The notes: generated by a model from the letters alone, not told the origin. A stretch of DNA of 64,000 nt from an uncultured Mollicutes bacterium (GCA_937893635.1 CALBGF010000106.1:38473-102472); one strand, 5' to 3'. Counted from the stretch's first letter, positions 36,157 to 45,616 are shown. Translations and numbers: made by a program.

Positions 36157-38343
36157 ATGGCAGATAAATTAAACAAGATAGTTGAAGGTACAATAAATAA
36201 AATATCGCAACAATCTATTGATGATAATAACTTATATCAATTTGAAGATTATCCAGTTGGTGGAATAACAAATGAGCAAATGTCAAACGCTTTAACAAGT
36301 AGTCAAAGTGGATTCTATCAAACAAACTCAGTATATATGTGTATAGATGGCGGGACAGGAAAAACATATTTAAAAAACCATTTTTATCGTTTTAATTTAA
36401 CAAGTTGGGAAGATGTAACACCAGAATTTGCAGGAGAAATAAAAGAAAAAACACTTGAAGAATTAGAAACTGAAACAATAGATGATAACACATTATATGC
36501 TATAGATGATTATCCTTTAGGTGGTATAACTCAAGCACAAATGACAAATGCTTTAAAAATAACACAAAGAGGATTTTATAAAGTTAATAGTGTTTATTTA
36601 TGTGTAGATGGAGATGAAACAAGTACCTATGTAAAAAATCACTTTTATAGATTTAGTTATGACGAAACCACAGATACATATAGTTGGGTAGATACAAAAG
36701 CAGGTGCTGATGTTGATAATGAATTAAGTTTAGAAAGTGAAAATCCTGTACAAAATAAAGTTATTACAGAAAATTTGAATAATAAAGTAAGTAAAACTGG
36801 TGATGAAAATATTTATGGGATTAAAAGTTTTGATGTAAGGCCAAAATTGGGTATAGGGGCTACATTACCAAATGAATATCAAGAAGTGGAATATGTGGAA
36901 CTTACGGGCTCACAATATATAAACACCACCGAGCAAATATGGAATACTTCTAAATACACAAATTGGAAAATAGATTTTGATTTCACTCCAACAGCCGCCT
37001 ATGATTATAATGCAATATTTGGAACAGCTAGTGGAGCTACAACATTTGAGTCTTGGGTTGCTTCTGATAAAAATTTCTATTTTAGATATAATAACAATAA
37101 ACAAACAGTAGCCAATATAACTCCCAATACTAGATATAAATTTATTGCAGACTATACACCTTCAACATTAACTTTTACAATTAACGGAACAAGCAAATCA
37201 ATCTCGCAAAGTGCTGGAAGTATTGCGTCGGATTTGTATATTGGACGAAGAGATGCTAATTATGGTAAGTTCAAAATTTATTCTTTAAAATTATATGGCA
37301 ATGATAATTTAATAAAACAATTTATCCCTTGTTATAGAAAATCAGATGAAGTGATAGGCTTGTATGATACAGTTAGTTCTACATTTTTCACGAATTCAGG
37401 AACTGGAGTATTCTTAAAAGGAGAAAATGTTTATCGTGGGGTGGATTTTGCAACAATAGAAGATGTATCAATCGCAAAACAAGAATTACAAACACAAATA
37501 GATGACAAAGTAAGTTTAACAAAAAATGAATTAATTAGTGGACAAAAAACATTTAAAGTAAGACCACAAATAGGAGAAGTAAGATTGCCAAGTGAATATA
37601 CTGAAGTGGAGTATATTGAGAGCACTGGTACACAATATATAGATACTGGTGTAAAATTTGGAACTGGTTTTGCTTGTGATATAAAATTTAATATGCTATC
37701 AACCAGCGGAGATATAGATATGTTATCTTCTGGTGTTGATGAAAATTATCTTTTAGTATCATATCTTAATGGAACACCCTGCATATATCTAAATGGTTCT
37801 GCTTCAAAAAATATAACAATGCCATATAATACAGTTCATACAGTAAATATGAATTATAATGGCACAACCTTAACATACAAAGTAGATGATACAACAACAT
37901 ACACACTTTCAGCATCTAACTTAGCCGCCGAATCAAACTTATTATTATTTGCCAGAAAACCATCATACGGGTTAAGTAAAGCAATCTTGTACTACTGTAA
38001 AATATATAACAATGACACATTAATACATGACTTTATTCCTTGTTATACAAATCAACAAGTAACAAATAATAATGTAGTATATGAATCAAACACCATAGGA
38101 TTATATGATATAGTAAACAATATATTTTATGTAAATAATGGTACTGGAATTTTTACTAAAGGACAAAACATATTAGCCGGAGAATATATAGCTTTACAAA
38201 GCGAATTACCTATAGCAAATCCAGAAGCAACGACTGAAACACCAAATTTAACTTCAATATCAATAAATGGTGTAGATTACAAAATTGCTGGTGGTTCAGG
38301 TGGTGCAACTGCAAATTATAATTATTATTGGGGAGATGAATAA
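36157..38343 (+). CDS. Tail-fibre protein with two concanavalin-like modules
   Basis: In this 728-residue protein, residues about 7-92 and 99-190 are a tandem repeat (DDNLYQFEDYPVGGIT / DDNTLYAIDDYPLGGIT). A NPVQNKVI linker leads to two ConA/LamG-like modules (about 235-440 and 475-690), each starting LP.EY.EVEYIE.TG.QYI and ending LYD...FFTNSGTG. Two DKVS-type linkers join them. Thr is mostly ACA and no GCGC word occurs, unlike flanking genes, which suggests separate ancestry. It probably binds glycans on the host. Confidence 0.78.
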   Translation: MADKLNKIVEGTINKISQQSIDDNNLYQFEDYPVGGITNEQMSNALTSSQSGFYQTNSVYMCIDGGTGKTYLKNHFYRFNLTSWEDVTPEFAGEIKEKTLEELETETIDDNTLYAIDDYPLGGITQAQMTNALKITQRGFYKVNSVYLCVDGDETSTYVKNHFYRFSYDETTDTYSWVDTKAGADVDNELSLESENPVQNKVITENLNNKVSKTGDENIYGIKSFDVRPKLGIGATLPNEYQEVEYVELTGSQYINTTEQIWNTSKYTNWKIDFDFTPTAAYDYNAIFGTASGATTFESWVASDKNFYFRYNNNKQTVANITPNTRYKFIADYTPSTLTFTINGTSKSISQSAGSIASDLYIGRRDANYGKFKIYSLKLYGNDNLIKQFIPCYRKSDEVIGLYDTVSSTFFTNSGTGVFLKGENVYRGVDFATIEDVSIAKQELQTQIDDKVSLTKNELISGQKTFKVRPQIGEVRLPSEYTEVEYIESTGTQYIDTGVKFGTGFACDIKFNMLSTSGDIDMLSSGVDENYLLVSYLNGTPCIYLNGSASKNITMPYNTVHTVNMNYNGTTLTYKVDDTTTYTLSASNLAAESNLLLFARKPSYGLSKAILYYCKIYNNDTLIHDFIPCYTNQQVTNNNVVYESNTIGLYDIVNNIFYVNNGTGIFTKGQNILAGEYIALQSELPIANPEATTETPNLTSISINGVDYKIAGGSGGATANYNYYWGDE

Positions 38344-38345
38344 AT

Positions 38346-38765
38346 ATGATAGTAGTAAAAGACAATAATGGGAATATACATCAGGTAACAGATGGAACAA
38401 ATACAATAACATCTGGTTTAACAGTGCGTAGTGTAACTGAAACCTATATATCAGAAGATAAATTAACTTGGTACACAAAATATAGTGACGGATGGAAAGA
38501 ATGTGGAGGAACGACTTCTCAATTTAATTTATCTGCAGGTGCTGGTAAAACATTTACTATTACATTACCTCTAGAATTTACAAATGTCACTTACAGTTGT
38601 CAAGTTACGGCTTCGTACCAGCAAAATACAAATAATGCTGGAGGAGGTCCAGAAGTATTTAATGCTTCAAAAACTACCACTACAGTATTAGTTGGATTAT
38701 GGAATAGAAATGGAAGTACAAGTTGTAATAATATTGCTATAGAATGGATGTGTTGTGGCTATTAG
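38346..38765 (+). CDS. Tail-fibre tip protein, gp53-like C-terminal domain
   Basis: The 139-residue protein shows the pattern WYTKYSDGWKECGG followed by a Gly/Thr-rich segment and FTITLPLEFTNVTYS, the typical C-terminal receptor-binding domain of many tail fibres (gp53-like). It ends IEWMCCGY. It begins 2 bases after the previous stop and ends 10 bases before the next start. It probably forms a fibre tip or a separate trimeric adhesin. Confidence 0.72.
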   Translation: MIVVKDNNGNIHQVTDGTNTITSGLTVRSVTETYISEDKLTWYTKYSDGWKECGGTTSQFNLSAGAGKTFTITLPLEFTNVTYSCQVTASYQQNTNNAGGGPEVFNASKTTTTVLVGLWNRNGSTSCNNIAIEWMCCGY

Positions 38766-38775
38766 TGGGGGGAAA

Positions 38776-40476
38776 ATGAAATATATTGAATTAGATTACA
38801 TTGAAAATTCAGGAAACCAATACATAAACACAGGGATATATCCATCATCAACAAGTTATAAAGCAGAAATTCAATATCAATGTACACGAACAACTGCTCC
38901 TGGTTCAAATCAAGAAGCTTGGGCATTTGCTATATGGAATGATAATTCTGGTTGGAGATGTGGTTGTTCTGGTACAAGTCTAAATAATGTGGGTACAGGC
39001 TTTACTTTTGATAATACTCTTTCAACAGATAAAACAATAGCAACATCTAATGCGTGTACAGCAACAAGTAGTTCATATCAAGTAGTTTTATTTGGGCAAG
39101 GAGAAAGTGGAGGACCAAAACATGTGTCAGACTCTCTTTTTAGAATATATTATTGTAAGATATGGAATGGAGATGAATTAGTAAGAGACTTTATACCTTG
39201 TGAATATGAAGGCAAAGTAGGATTATGGGATAAAGTTACAAATGCTTTTTTTGGTAACTCTGGAACAGGAACTTTTATAAGTAAAAAAACAATAAAATTT
39301 TTAAAAATAAATGAATTTTTGCAACCTAAAATAAATGGTAAAAAAGTTTTTGTATTTAACAATACACAAACTCATTATAACTTTGATTTTAATTCTTTTT
39401 ATACCATTATTGATTACATTGAAGGAACAGGAACACAATGGATTGATATTAAAATAATACCAGTAAATGCTAATTATAAAGCTGAAATATGCTATCAATC
39501 AACAAAAATAGCAACATCTAGTAGTGAGAGTTTTATTTTTGGTTATTGGCTTGAAAGCGGTCAAAGTGGTGGTTGGCGAGCAGGCATTGCAAAAAATACA
39601 TTAACAAATACAGGCGTTGGTTTTACTTTTGATAATACAGTTGCCACTAAAAAGACAATAGCAACTTCAGCTGGTGCTACTGCTTATAATTCATCTCAGT
39701 CGCCTTATTTATTTTCACAAAACTACAAAAACACTGCTAACACCGTGGCAGATGGACAATATAGACTTTACTACTGTAAAATGTGGAACGGTGATACATT
39801 AGTTCGTGATTTTATACCAGTAATAAGAAATGTAGACAATAAAATAGGACTATATGATAAAACGACAAAACAATTCTTTACAAATCAAGGTACAGGAGAA
39901 TTTTTAGGAGGTGGCATAGCCGTTAATTACAATGTTTTAAATTATATAGAACTTACAGGGACACAATACATCAATACAACCATAGCTTATTTACAAGGAG
40001 CAACACAATATGGATTTTATTTAGATTTTGAACCAGCAGAAGTGAATTTTTTAGGAAATTCCATATATAGTGTTTCTAGTGGAAATTCTGCGACTGAAAG
40101 TTCAATTAATGCAAGTGGCCTTTTGTACTATAAATATGGGAGCAATCAAAGGAATATATCTACTTTAACAAAAAATAATAGATATGTTTATGAAGTAGAC
40201 CATAGGGATAGAACTTTAAAGATAACTTTAAATGGAAATTCAAAAAGTTACGACCAAATATTGGCTAATTGGGGTGAACCTTTATATTTAGGATATAGAA
40301 AAGGTGGTGGATATGGAAAATTTAAAATATATGAATTTAAGATATATAAAGCCGATGTATTGGTTCAGCATTTAATTCCAGTTCAAAGAAAAATAGATAA
40401 AGAAATAGGAATGTATGACAAAGTAACAAATACATTTTTTAGTAATGCAGGAACAGGAACATTTATAGGAGGATAG
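38776..40476 (+). CDS. Fibre protein with three concanavalin-like modules
   Basis: ATG at 38776 follows a GGGGGG run, though spacing is only about 3 bases. A GTG at 38755 is an alternative. The 566-residue protein is three tandem ConA/LamG-like modules (about residues 1-180, 205-385, 390-566), each opening with a Y-I-E-x-TG-x-Q-x-I motif and closing with GTGTF or GTGEF. The modules are related to the two in the 36157 gene. ACA-rich codon use and absence of GCGC match that gene. Confidence 0.75.
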   Translation: MKYIELDYIENSGNQYINTGIYPSSTSYKAEIQYQCTRTTAPGSNQEAWAFAIWNDNSGWRCGCSGTSLNNVGTGFTFDNTLSTDKTIATSNACTATSSSYQVVLFGQGESGGPKHVSDSLFRIYYCKIWNGDELVRDFIPCEYEGKVGLWDKVTNAFFGNSGTGTFISKKTIKFLKINEFLQPKINGKKVFVFNNTQTHYNFDFNSFYTIIDYIEGTGTQWIDIKIIPVNANYKAEICYQSTKIATSSSESFIFGYWLESGQSGGWRAGIAKNTLTNTGVGFTFDNTVATKKTIATSAGATAYNSSQSPYLFSQNYKNTANTVADGQYRLYYCKMWNGDTLVRDFIPVIRNVDNKIGLYDKTTKQFFTNQGTGEFLGGGIAVNYNVLNYIELTGTQYINTTIAYLQGATQYGFYLDFEPAEVNFLGNSIYSVSSGNSATESSINASGLLYYKYGSNQRNISTLTKNNRYVYEVDHRDRTLKITLNGNSKSYDQILANWGEPLYLGYRKGGGYGKFKIYEFKIYKADVLVQHLIPVQRKIDKEIGMYDKVTNTFFSNAGTGTFIGG

Positions 40477-40477
40477 A

Positions 40478-41380
40478 ATGGCAACAACAATTCAAGATAA
40501 TGTAAATAATTACTACTTTAAAAACCAAGCAGATTTTGAAGCCCATAAAGCAGAAATACCAAATAATTCAACAATATATATAGAAGAAACTGGTGAAGTA
40601 AATGTTGAAATAAATGGAACTGAAACAGAAAATGTTGAAAACTTAACCAATATTGTAGTAGGAGATAAAACATATAAAGTCGTATCTAATGGCGGTGAAG
40701 CTAGTGTTAGCACTGGTGGTTTAAACATAGCACAAGAAGTATTATGGACTAACTCAAATCCAACGGCAGCATTTACAGCGCAATCAATAAACACCAGCTC
40801 ACCAGTAACAGACTTTGATTACATACTTTATCATATGAAAGTTTATGCAGGAGATAATGCCGCGAATGCATATTATATTGGAAAACCATTAGAACTTGTT
40901 AGATTGTCTGCTTCGAATAACGCAGGGCAAGTATTTTTAACCAGAGATGTAATATCACCATTAAGTTCAAATATTATTACTTTCAATAGCGGCTATACTT
41001 CAAATAATTCTGACACTAATGTAATGATACCATATCAAATAATTGGCATAAAATTCCTTGACACCTTAGATTACAGTACCGAAGAGCAATATACTGGAAA
41101 ACATTGGATTGACGGTAAGAAAATATATCAAAAGACATTTATTATAGTTTTACTTCAAAAAAATGTTGAGGTAACTCAAGATTTTGATTGCTCTAATATA
41201 GATATTGTAATTAATACAAGTAAAAATAATAATTATTATATTCCACAACAATATACCGTGTCTGGATTAAGATGGTATATAGATCGTCAAAACAATAGAA
41301 TGGTAGCAGTATCACAAGATTATTCAGAATTTGTAGGTACATTTAATATAACAATCCAATACACCAAAACAACAGAATAA
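40478..41380 (+). CDS. Tail-fibre accessory protein with WIDGK module
   Basis: This 300-residue protein has an N-terminal module (VENLTNIVVGDKTYKV) of the type repeated in the 33462 gene, then a VLWTNSNPTAAF...IPYQIIGIKF domain related to the one in that gene. EEQYTGKHWIDGKKIYQKTF follows in segments, a motif widely seen in Firmicutes phage tail proteins. GGAGG supports the start one base after the preceding stop. It is the last gene of the first fibre cluster. Confidence 0.72.
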   Translation: MATTIQDNVNNYYFKNQADFEAHKAEIPNNSTIYIEETGEVNVEINGTETENVENLTNIVVGDKTYKVVSNGGEASVSTGGLNIAQEVLWTNSNPTAAFTAQSINTSSPVTDFDYILYHMKVYAGDNAANAYYIGKPLELVRLSASNNAGQVFLTRDVISPLSSNIITFNSGYTSNNSDTNVMIPYQIIGIKFLDTLDYSTEEQYTGKHWIDGKKIYQKTFIIVLLQKNVEVTQDFDCSNIDIVINTSKNNNYYIPQQYTVSGLRWYIDRQNNRMVAVSQDYSEFVGTFNITIQYTKTTE

Positions 41381-41438
41381 TAATTTCAATAGTCAATTTT
41401 TAAAATTTTCTTAATTTCTTATATTAATCTTTTAATAT

Positions 41439-41455
41439 TTTTACTTGTATATAAC
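41439..41455 (+). promoter_or_regulatory. Late-type element before 41497 gene
   Basis: TTTTACTT followed by GTATATAAC. Confidence 0.55.
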
Positions 41456-41496
41456 GAAGGAAAAAACAAAATAAATTATAATATAATGGAGTAGAT

Positions 41497-41679
41497 ATGA
41501 TAAAAATAAAAGACGGTAATTCATACGATATAAATTTACAAGTATTTTATATCGAAAATGAAAATGAATTAAATGATATTCCTAAAAATTCTACACCAGG
41601 TACAGTAGTAATGCTAAACTCTGTAAATGGATTAAAGGTTTTTATGAAAAATGAAGCAGGAAATTTTAACGAGGTATAA
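41497..41679 (+). CDS. Small tail-associated protein
   Basis: The 60-residue protein consists of beta strands ending NSVNGLKVFMKNEAGNFNEV, like short phage proteins describing fibre attachment. A late-type TTTTACTT element is at 41439-41446 and GGAG precedes the ATG. It ends one base before the next start. No function is recognised. Confidence 0.6.
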   Translation: MIKIKDGNSYDINLQVFYIENENELNDIPKNSTPGTVVMLNSVNGLKVFMKNEAGNFNEV

Positions 41680-41680
41680 A

Positions 41681-42103
41681 ATGGATATAATAACTTATTT
41701 ATTAGCACTTAAAAAATCAAAGCTATATACCGACCAAAAATTTTCTACCGCTACACGCGGCAGCGCCTATAAGGGTTCAGTCAATTCTTTATACGATTTA
41801 AATCAAATTTCTGAAAAGGAGGCTGGAGATATCTATAAAGTAAATAATACGGGAGTTAAATATATTTGGACTTCTACTGAGTGGGAACCACTCGATGAAT
41901 TGTTAAAATTTTTAGACACTGAATTTAAAGTTAATGAAGATTTTGATTATATTTCACTTACTGGAAATTTACCTTATTTAACAGAAGCTCCAACAGCGGA
42001 TAATGACTCTAATCATATGAAATTTGTAATACTACAACAAGAACCAGAAAACAAGTATGATGGCTATTTATATATAATTCTTACTAATGAAGAAAATAAA
42101 TAG
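41681..42103 (+). CDS. Tail/fibre accessory protein
   Basis: The start at 41681 is chosen because GAGG sits 7 bases upstream and the previous gene stops 1 base before. The 140-residue product has TRGSAYKGSVNSLYDL, KEAGDIYKVNNTGVKYIWTST and EWEPLDE segments, a module widely found in tail fibres (a small beta domain with a Trp-containing turn). A terminator follows at 42136-42165. Confidence 0.68.
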   Translation: MDIITYLLALKKSKLYTDQKFSTATRGSAYKGSVNSLYDLNQISEKEAGDIYKVNNTGVKYIWTSTEWEPLDELLKFLDTEFKVNEDFDYISLTGNLPYLTEAPTADNDSNHMKFVILQQEPENKYDGYLYIILTNEENK

Positions 42104-42135
42104 AAAAATCGTTCTAATTTAATTAAACAAATAAT

Positions 42136-42165
42136 AAAGCACATCTTAATTATGTGCTTTTTCTT
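42136..42165 (+). terminator. Terminator after 41681 gene
   Basis: AAAGCACAT/ATGTGCTTT hairpin followed by TTCTTT. Confidence 0.8.
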
Positions 42166-42199
42166 TGGAAATTAAAAATGTATACTGCGCCTGCTTGAT

Positions 42200-42216
42200 T
42201 TTTACTTTATTTTAGA
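42200..42216 (+). promoter_or_regulatory. Late-type element before 42224 gene
   Basis: TTTTACTT followed by TATTTTAGA, then GAGG and the ATG. Confidence 0.6.
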
Positions 42217-42223
42217 GGTTAAT

Positions 42224-42418
42224 ATGGGGAAAATAATAACAACTAATTCAACTATAGGTTCAAGTTTTTTTGGAAGAATCGAAGTTGACTCAATTTATTT
42301 TGGAAATATTCTAGTTTATAAAAGAATAAAAAAAGATAGTAATCTTTTGTTAACTAAGAATTCTGAATTCCTGAAAGATATTAATAATATATTTTTAGAA
42401 CATAGTGGAGGGAAATAA
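42224..42418 (+). CDS. Small hypothetical protein in tail region
   Basis: The 64-residue protein begins MGKIITTNSTIGSSFFG and includes FGNILVYKR; no family is recognised. It lies 17 bases behind a late-type TTTTACTT element with TATTTTAGA (42200-42216), and GAGG precedes the ATG. The last base overlaps the next start. It is probably a short head- or tail-associated late protein. Confidence 0.58.
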   Translation: MGKIITTNSTIGSSFFGRIEVDSIYFGNILVYKRIKKDSNLLLTKNSEFLKDINNIFLEHSGGK

Positions 42419-43101
42419 TGAATTATCAATTAAATTATACTGGTAAACAAATAGATGACGCATTAGGTAAAATTATTAACGGTGAATTTACTACTCTTGA
42501 TGAAGCTAAAAAAGAATTAATAATTGGCGCAGACGGTATTATACAAAGTGGCGCAATTATTTTTGAAGTTAAACAAGATGAAGTTAGTAATTTTCAAGCG
42601 GTATTAAAAAATTTACATCCAGTAATATTAGATTTACATTTACCAGTTTCTGGTTATATAGATGGAAATTTAGAAGTAATTATAAAAATAGGCGAACATA
42701 GTTATAGATTATTCGATTATACTAGACCAGGGCAAAATTTAACTATTGGAAAATTAGGACAGGTTATTGATGAAGATGATAGTGGATTTAGATATGTATT
42801 CTATGCTATTTACACTGAAACAGACCAATATAGTGGCTTTGCTATTGCTTATAGTTTGAATAGAAATGATATAATGAGTTTAAGTAGTGCTGAAATGGAT
42901 ACTTATTTAGTTCAAGGTGGACTAAAAGAAGGGCAATTAGTCGTTTGTTCAGAAGTTGGCACAGCTGGAGGCTATATGTTAGGACATACTTATAAATTTA
43001 TAATTCATAGAGCAACAAGTATAAATGAATGGAAAGATATCACGCCAAGTATTACTTCTGATACTAATTTTAGTGTTGAAGATTTTATAATAGGAGAATA
43101 A
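42418..43101 (+). CDS. Tail-fibre-like protein with LNYTGKQIDDAL start
   Basis: The 227-residue protein starts with the tail motif LNYTGKQIDDALGKI, found at the N-terminus of many gut-phage fibre-like proteins. The rest is beta-rich with Gly turns and no catalytic motif. It is translated from GGAGGG and overlaps the upstream stop. It is likely a virion protein that attaches to another tail component by its N-terminus. Confidence 0.68.
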   Translation: MNYQLNYTGKQIDDALGKIINGEFTTLDEAKKELIIGADGIIQSGAIIFEVKQDEVSNFQAVLKNLHPVILDLHLPVSGYIDGNLEVIIKIGEHSYRLFDYTRPGQNLTIGKLGQVIDEDDSGFRYVFYAIYTETDQYSGFAIAYSLNRNDIMSLSSAEMDTYLVQGGLKEGQLVVCSEVGTAGGYMLGHTYKFIIHRATSINEWKDITPSITSDTNFSVEDFIIGE

Positions 43102-43103
43102 AA

Positions 43104-44063
43104 ATGAGTGAATTAAATATAAATTCTTTATTAGGTTTTTGGACTATTTCAGAGTCATTGAATAACAGTGCTATAACTAATGAAGTTATTTTTAATATTA
43201 ATTTTGAAGTATCACATTTAAGTGAATATACTTCTATTACTTTGAGTGCAGCTGATGTTAAATTTGGTACTGAATCAATTATAAATCCAGAAACTAATAC
43301 AGTTAAAGAAGAATATAGACATTTAAGAATTAATGACGGTAACGATATATTAGATGAAACTTTGATTAATTGGTTCAAAACTAATGCTACTAAAATATCA
43401 GAATTACCACAAAAAGTAATAAGTAAAAAATTAACTTATTTAGATAAACCGATATGCGTTGAATATGCTATTAAAGATATACAAGGCAGAGAAATAGCCA
43501 ATTATTTATCACAAATAGATGAAGGATTAAATACAGAAAATTTAACCGACCATTGTGTTACTAGTACTAAATTAGAAACAAGTATTTATAATAGATTAAT
43601 GAATAGCTTACAAGTTCCAGTTATAGCTGGCAATGGTGTGGAAATTGTAGGTATTGACACTAATAAGGCGCAACAAAATTTTAAATTAAGTAGTTCATTT
43701 ATAATTAAAGATGGAGTGATTACATTAGCAGATACGGATAAACATTTATATTCTCATAGAATTTCACTAACTTCTTCAACAGATTCAAGTTTTAGTAGCA
43801 CTTTATATTTTACTTTTTATTCTAATTCAAATATTCAAATAAGTAATACTCAAACTATTTTAGGAATTTTGGGAACTACTGAAGAAGTTAAACTTAATAT
43901 CTCTGGATATTTACTTATGAGTGGAAAGTATTATCCAATAGTTCAATTAGAAACAAAACTTTCAAATCAATCTGTCAAAGTTTGTTATTTAACAGATACT
44001 TCAATGGGTAGCTTGCCTATCAATGATTTTGATTGTTTAGACGAAATTACAACTATATTTTAA
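43104..44063 (+). CDS. Predicted virion protein
   Basis: The 319-residue protein contains VTSTKLETSIYNRL, a pattern used as a fibre stalk linker, and mixed beta segments before and after. No enzyme motifs are visible. It starts behind AGGAGA two bases after the preceding stop and ends at a strong palindromic terminator. It is part of the late transcript that begins near 42210. Confidence 0.65.
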   Translation: MSELNINSLLGFWTISESLNNSAITNEVIFNINFEVSHLSEYTSITLSAADVKFGTESIINPETNTVKEEYRHLRINDGNDILDETLINWFKTNATKISELPQKVISKKLTYLDKPICVEYAIKDIQGREIANYLSQIDEGLNTENLTDHCVTSTKLETSIYNRLMNSLQVPVIAGNGVEIVGIDTNKAQQNFKLSSSFIIKDGVITLADTDKHLYSHRISLTSSTDSSFSSTLYFTFYSNSNIQISNTQTILGILGTTEEVKLNISGYLLMSGKYYPIVQLETKLSNQSVKVCYLTDTSMGSLPINDFDCLDEITTIF

Positions 44064-44095
44064 AAGAACGAATATTCGTTCTTTTTATTTTTAAA
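44062..44095 (+). terminator. Terminator after the tail cluster
   Basis: Palindromic AAAGAACGAATATTCGTTCT stem followed by TTTTATTTTT. Confidence 0.88.
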
Positions 44096-44097
44096 AA

Positions 44098-44126
44098 TTG
44101 ATTTTTTATTAAAAAAATAATATAAT
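44098..44126 (+). promoter_or_regulatory. Early promoter of helix-turn-helix gene
   Basis: TTGATT - 17 nt - TATAAT, directly after the terminator at 44062-44089. Confidence 0.85.
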
Positions 44127-44149
44127 AATATTATATAAAAGGAGAAAAT

Positions 44150-44449
44150 ATGGCAAATAAAGTGGGCTTAAATGATATTAAAAATATGAACGAATTATAT
44201 TTAAAATTCAAGACTTATGCTGAAGTTGCTAGACAAACTGGATTTAGTTCTTCTACCGTTCGTAAATATATACAAAAAGATTATGTTTCTCAAAATGATA
44301 TTCAAATGATTAAATTTAATTTAGAAAAAGATTTACCAAAATTTGATAGTAGTAAATTTGAAAATTTAGATAACTTTGGAGAATTATGCGTACTCTCGGA
44401 AGAAGAAAAATTAGAAATTAATGAACTATGGAAGGAGATATTAATTTAA
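44150..44449 (+). CDS. Helix-turn-helix DNA-binding protein
   Basis: The 99-residue protein has a clear helix-turn-helix, TYAEVARQTGFSSSTVRKYI (about residues 24-43), followed by an acidic helical tail. It is the first gene behind an early promoter (44098-44126) and AAGGAG, and its stop overlaps the next ATG (TAATG). It is a probable early regulator or small DNA-binding protein. Confidence 0.75.
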   Translation: MANKVGLNDIKNMNELYLKFKTYAEVARQTGFSSSTVRKYIQKDYVSQNDIQMIKFNLEKDLPKFDSSKFENLDNFGELCVLSEEEKLEINELWKEILI

Positions 44450-44751
44450 TGGAATATTTTTATTTGGAACAATCTTTTAGCGAACCTAATAAATATTTGA
44501 TTAATTTTAATCATAATTTATTAAAATTAAAGAATACAAAAGGTAGTTTTAATATTATTTTGGCTAGATTAATGAATTTAAGTTATGCCCAGTTTCTTCG
44601 TATGTGTAGAGATGTATACGGTGCAGAACTAATAGGCAAAAATAATATTTATGTATTACCATATTTTGACAAAAATTCAAATGGGGCCGCTAGTCTTATA
44701 AAAGAATTAAATAAAAGAATAAATTTTTTAAAGGAGAAAAAATGTTTATAA
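44449..44751 (+). CDS. Hypothetical protein
   Basis: The ATG at 44449 overlaps the previous stop as TAATG, with GGAG 11 bases upstream. An upstream ATG at 44428 lies inside the ribosome site. The 100-residue helical protein contains NIILARLMNLSYAQFLRMCRD, which could be a compact DNA-binding helix pair. No family is recognised. It is coupled to the helix-turn-helix gene and to the repeat protein downstream. Confidence 0.62.
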   Translation: MEYFYLEQSFSEPNKYLINFNHNLLKLKNTKGSFNIILARLMNLSYAQFLRMCRDVYGAELIGKNNIYVLPYFDKNSNGAASLIKELNKRINFLKEKKCL

Positions 44752-45584
44752 CTAAAGAATTATTGGAAGATTGGGATTTTCCAGAAGAAATGATTAATAA
44801 TTTTAAACGAAAGTGCTTAAATGGAGCAGAACTAAAAGAAGTATTAAATATTTTTAAAGAAGACACTGAATTTTTATATCAATTAAAAGAAGTGTTCTCT
44901 TTTACAGAACAAGAAACTAATGTTTATAATAAAGTTTTAAAAATTGTTAACTCTACTTATGTTTATAATAGTATTAAAATTGGAAATAGTAAATGTATAG
45001 AAAAATCAGATACTGTTATTGACAGTGAAAATGTTGAAAAAAGTAAGAATATATATCGTAGCAATATGATTGATAATTGTATAGATGTAGAAGATAGTTC
45101 TTACTGTAAAGATAGCGAAAATATTATAAAAGGATATAGCAATTTTAATTCTAAATACACAGAAGAAAGCTTATTCATTATAAATAGTTCTTTTGTTAAA
45201 AATGGAAAAGATATTTTTAATTCAAAATCTATTAGAAATTGTGTCGGAATAAAATCTTGTATTAATTGTGAAAATGTATCTTATTGTAAGAATTGTCATA
45301 ATCTCAAAAATTGTTTATTTTGTTACAATCTTGATGATAAGGAATATCATATATTTAATAAGCCAGTATCTAAAGAATTATTTGAAATGATTGTTCAAAT
45401 GTCTGAAATTTTTACAAGAAATTTTGAAGTTATTAGTTTAAGACGATTTTATCTTAATACAACAATATCCTTTTTTAATGATACTATTAATGAAATGCTA
45501 TATCAAAATTATCAAAAACTAGATAATGTTGCTCAAGCAATGCCATATTATGATGTTGATATTTATTCAAATATTATCTTATAA
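44742..45584 (+). CDS. Cys-rich hexad-repeat (beta-helix) protein
   Basis: In this 280-residue protein, residues about 68-205 form a regular six-residue repeat of the form (I/V/C)xx(S/C)xx, for example EKSDTVIDSENVEK and YCKNCHNLKNC. This implies a left-handed or similar parallel beta-helix. It then has CYNLDDKEYHIFNKPVSKE, a closing segment shared with Cys-rich repeat proteins of phages and CPR bacteria. The C-terminus is helical. Function is unknown. It is coupled to the preceding gene by a 10-base overlap. Confidence 0.7.
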   Translation: MFITKELLEDWDFPEEMINNFKRKCLNGAELKEVLNIFKEDTEFLYQLKEVFSFTEQETNVYNKVLKIVNSTYVYNSIKIGNSKCIEKSDTVIDSENVEKSKNIYRSNMIDNCIDVEDSSYCKDSENIIKGYSNFNSKYTEESLFIINSSFVKNGKDIFNSKSIRNCVGIKSCINCENVSYCKNCHNLKNCLFCYNLDDKEYHIFNKPVSKELFEMIVQMSEIFTRNFEVISLRRFYLNTTISFFNDTINEMLYQNYQKLDNVAQAMPYYDVDIYSNIIL

Positions 45585-45587
45585 AAT

Positions 45588-45616
45588 TTGACTTTTTTAA
45601 AAATTAATGATATAAT
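45588..45616 (+). promoter_or_regulatory. Early promoter of coiled-coil gene and tRNA-Arg
   Basis: TTGACT - 17 nt - TATAAT, followed by the structured leader. Confidence 0.83.
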
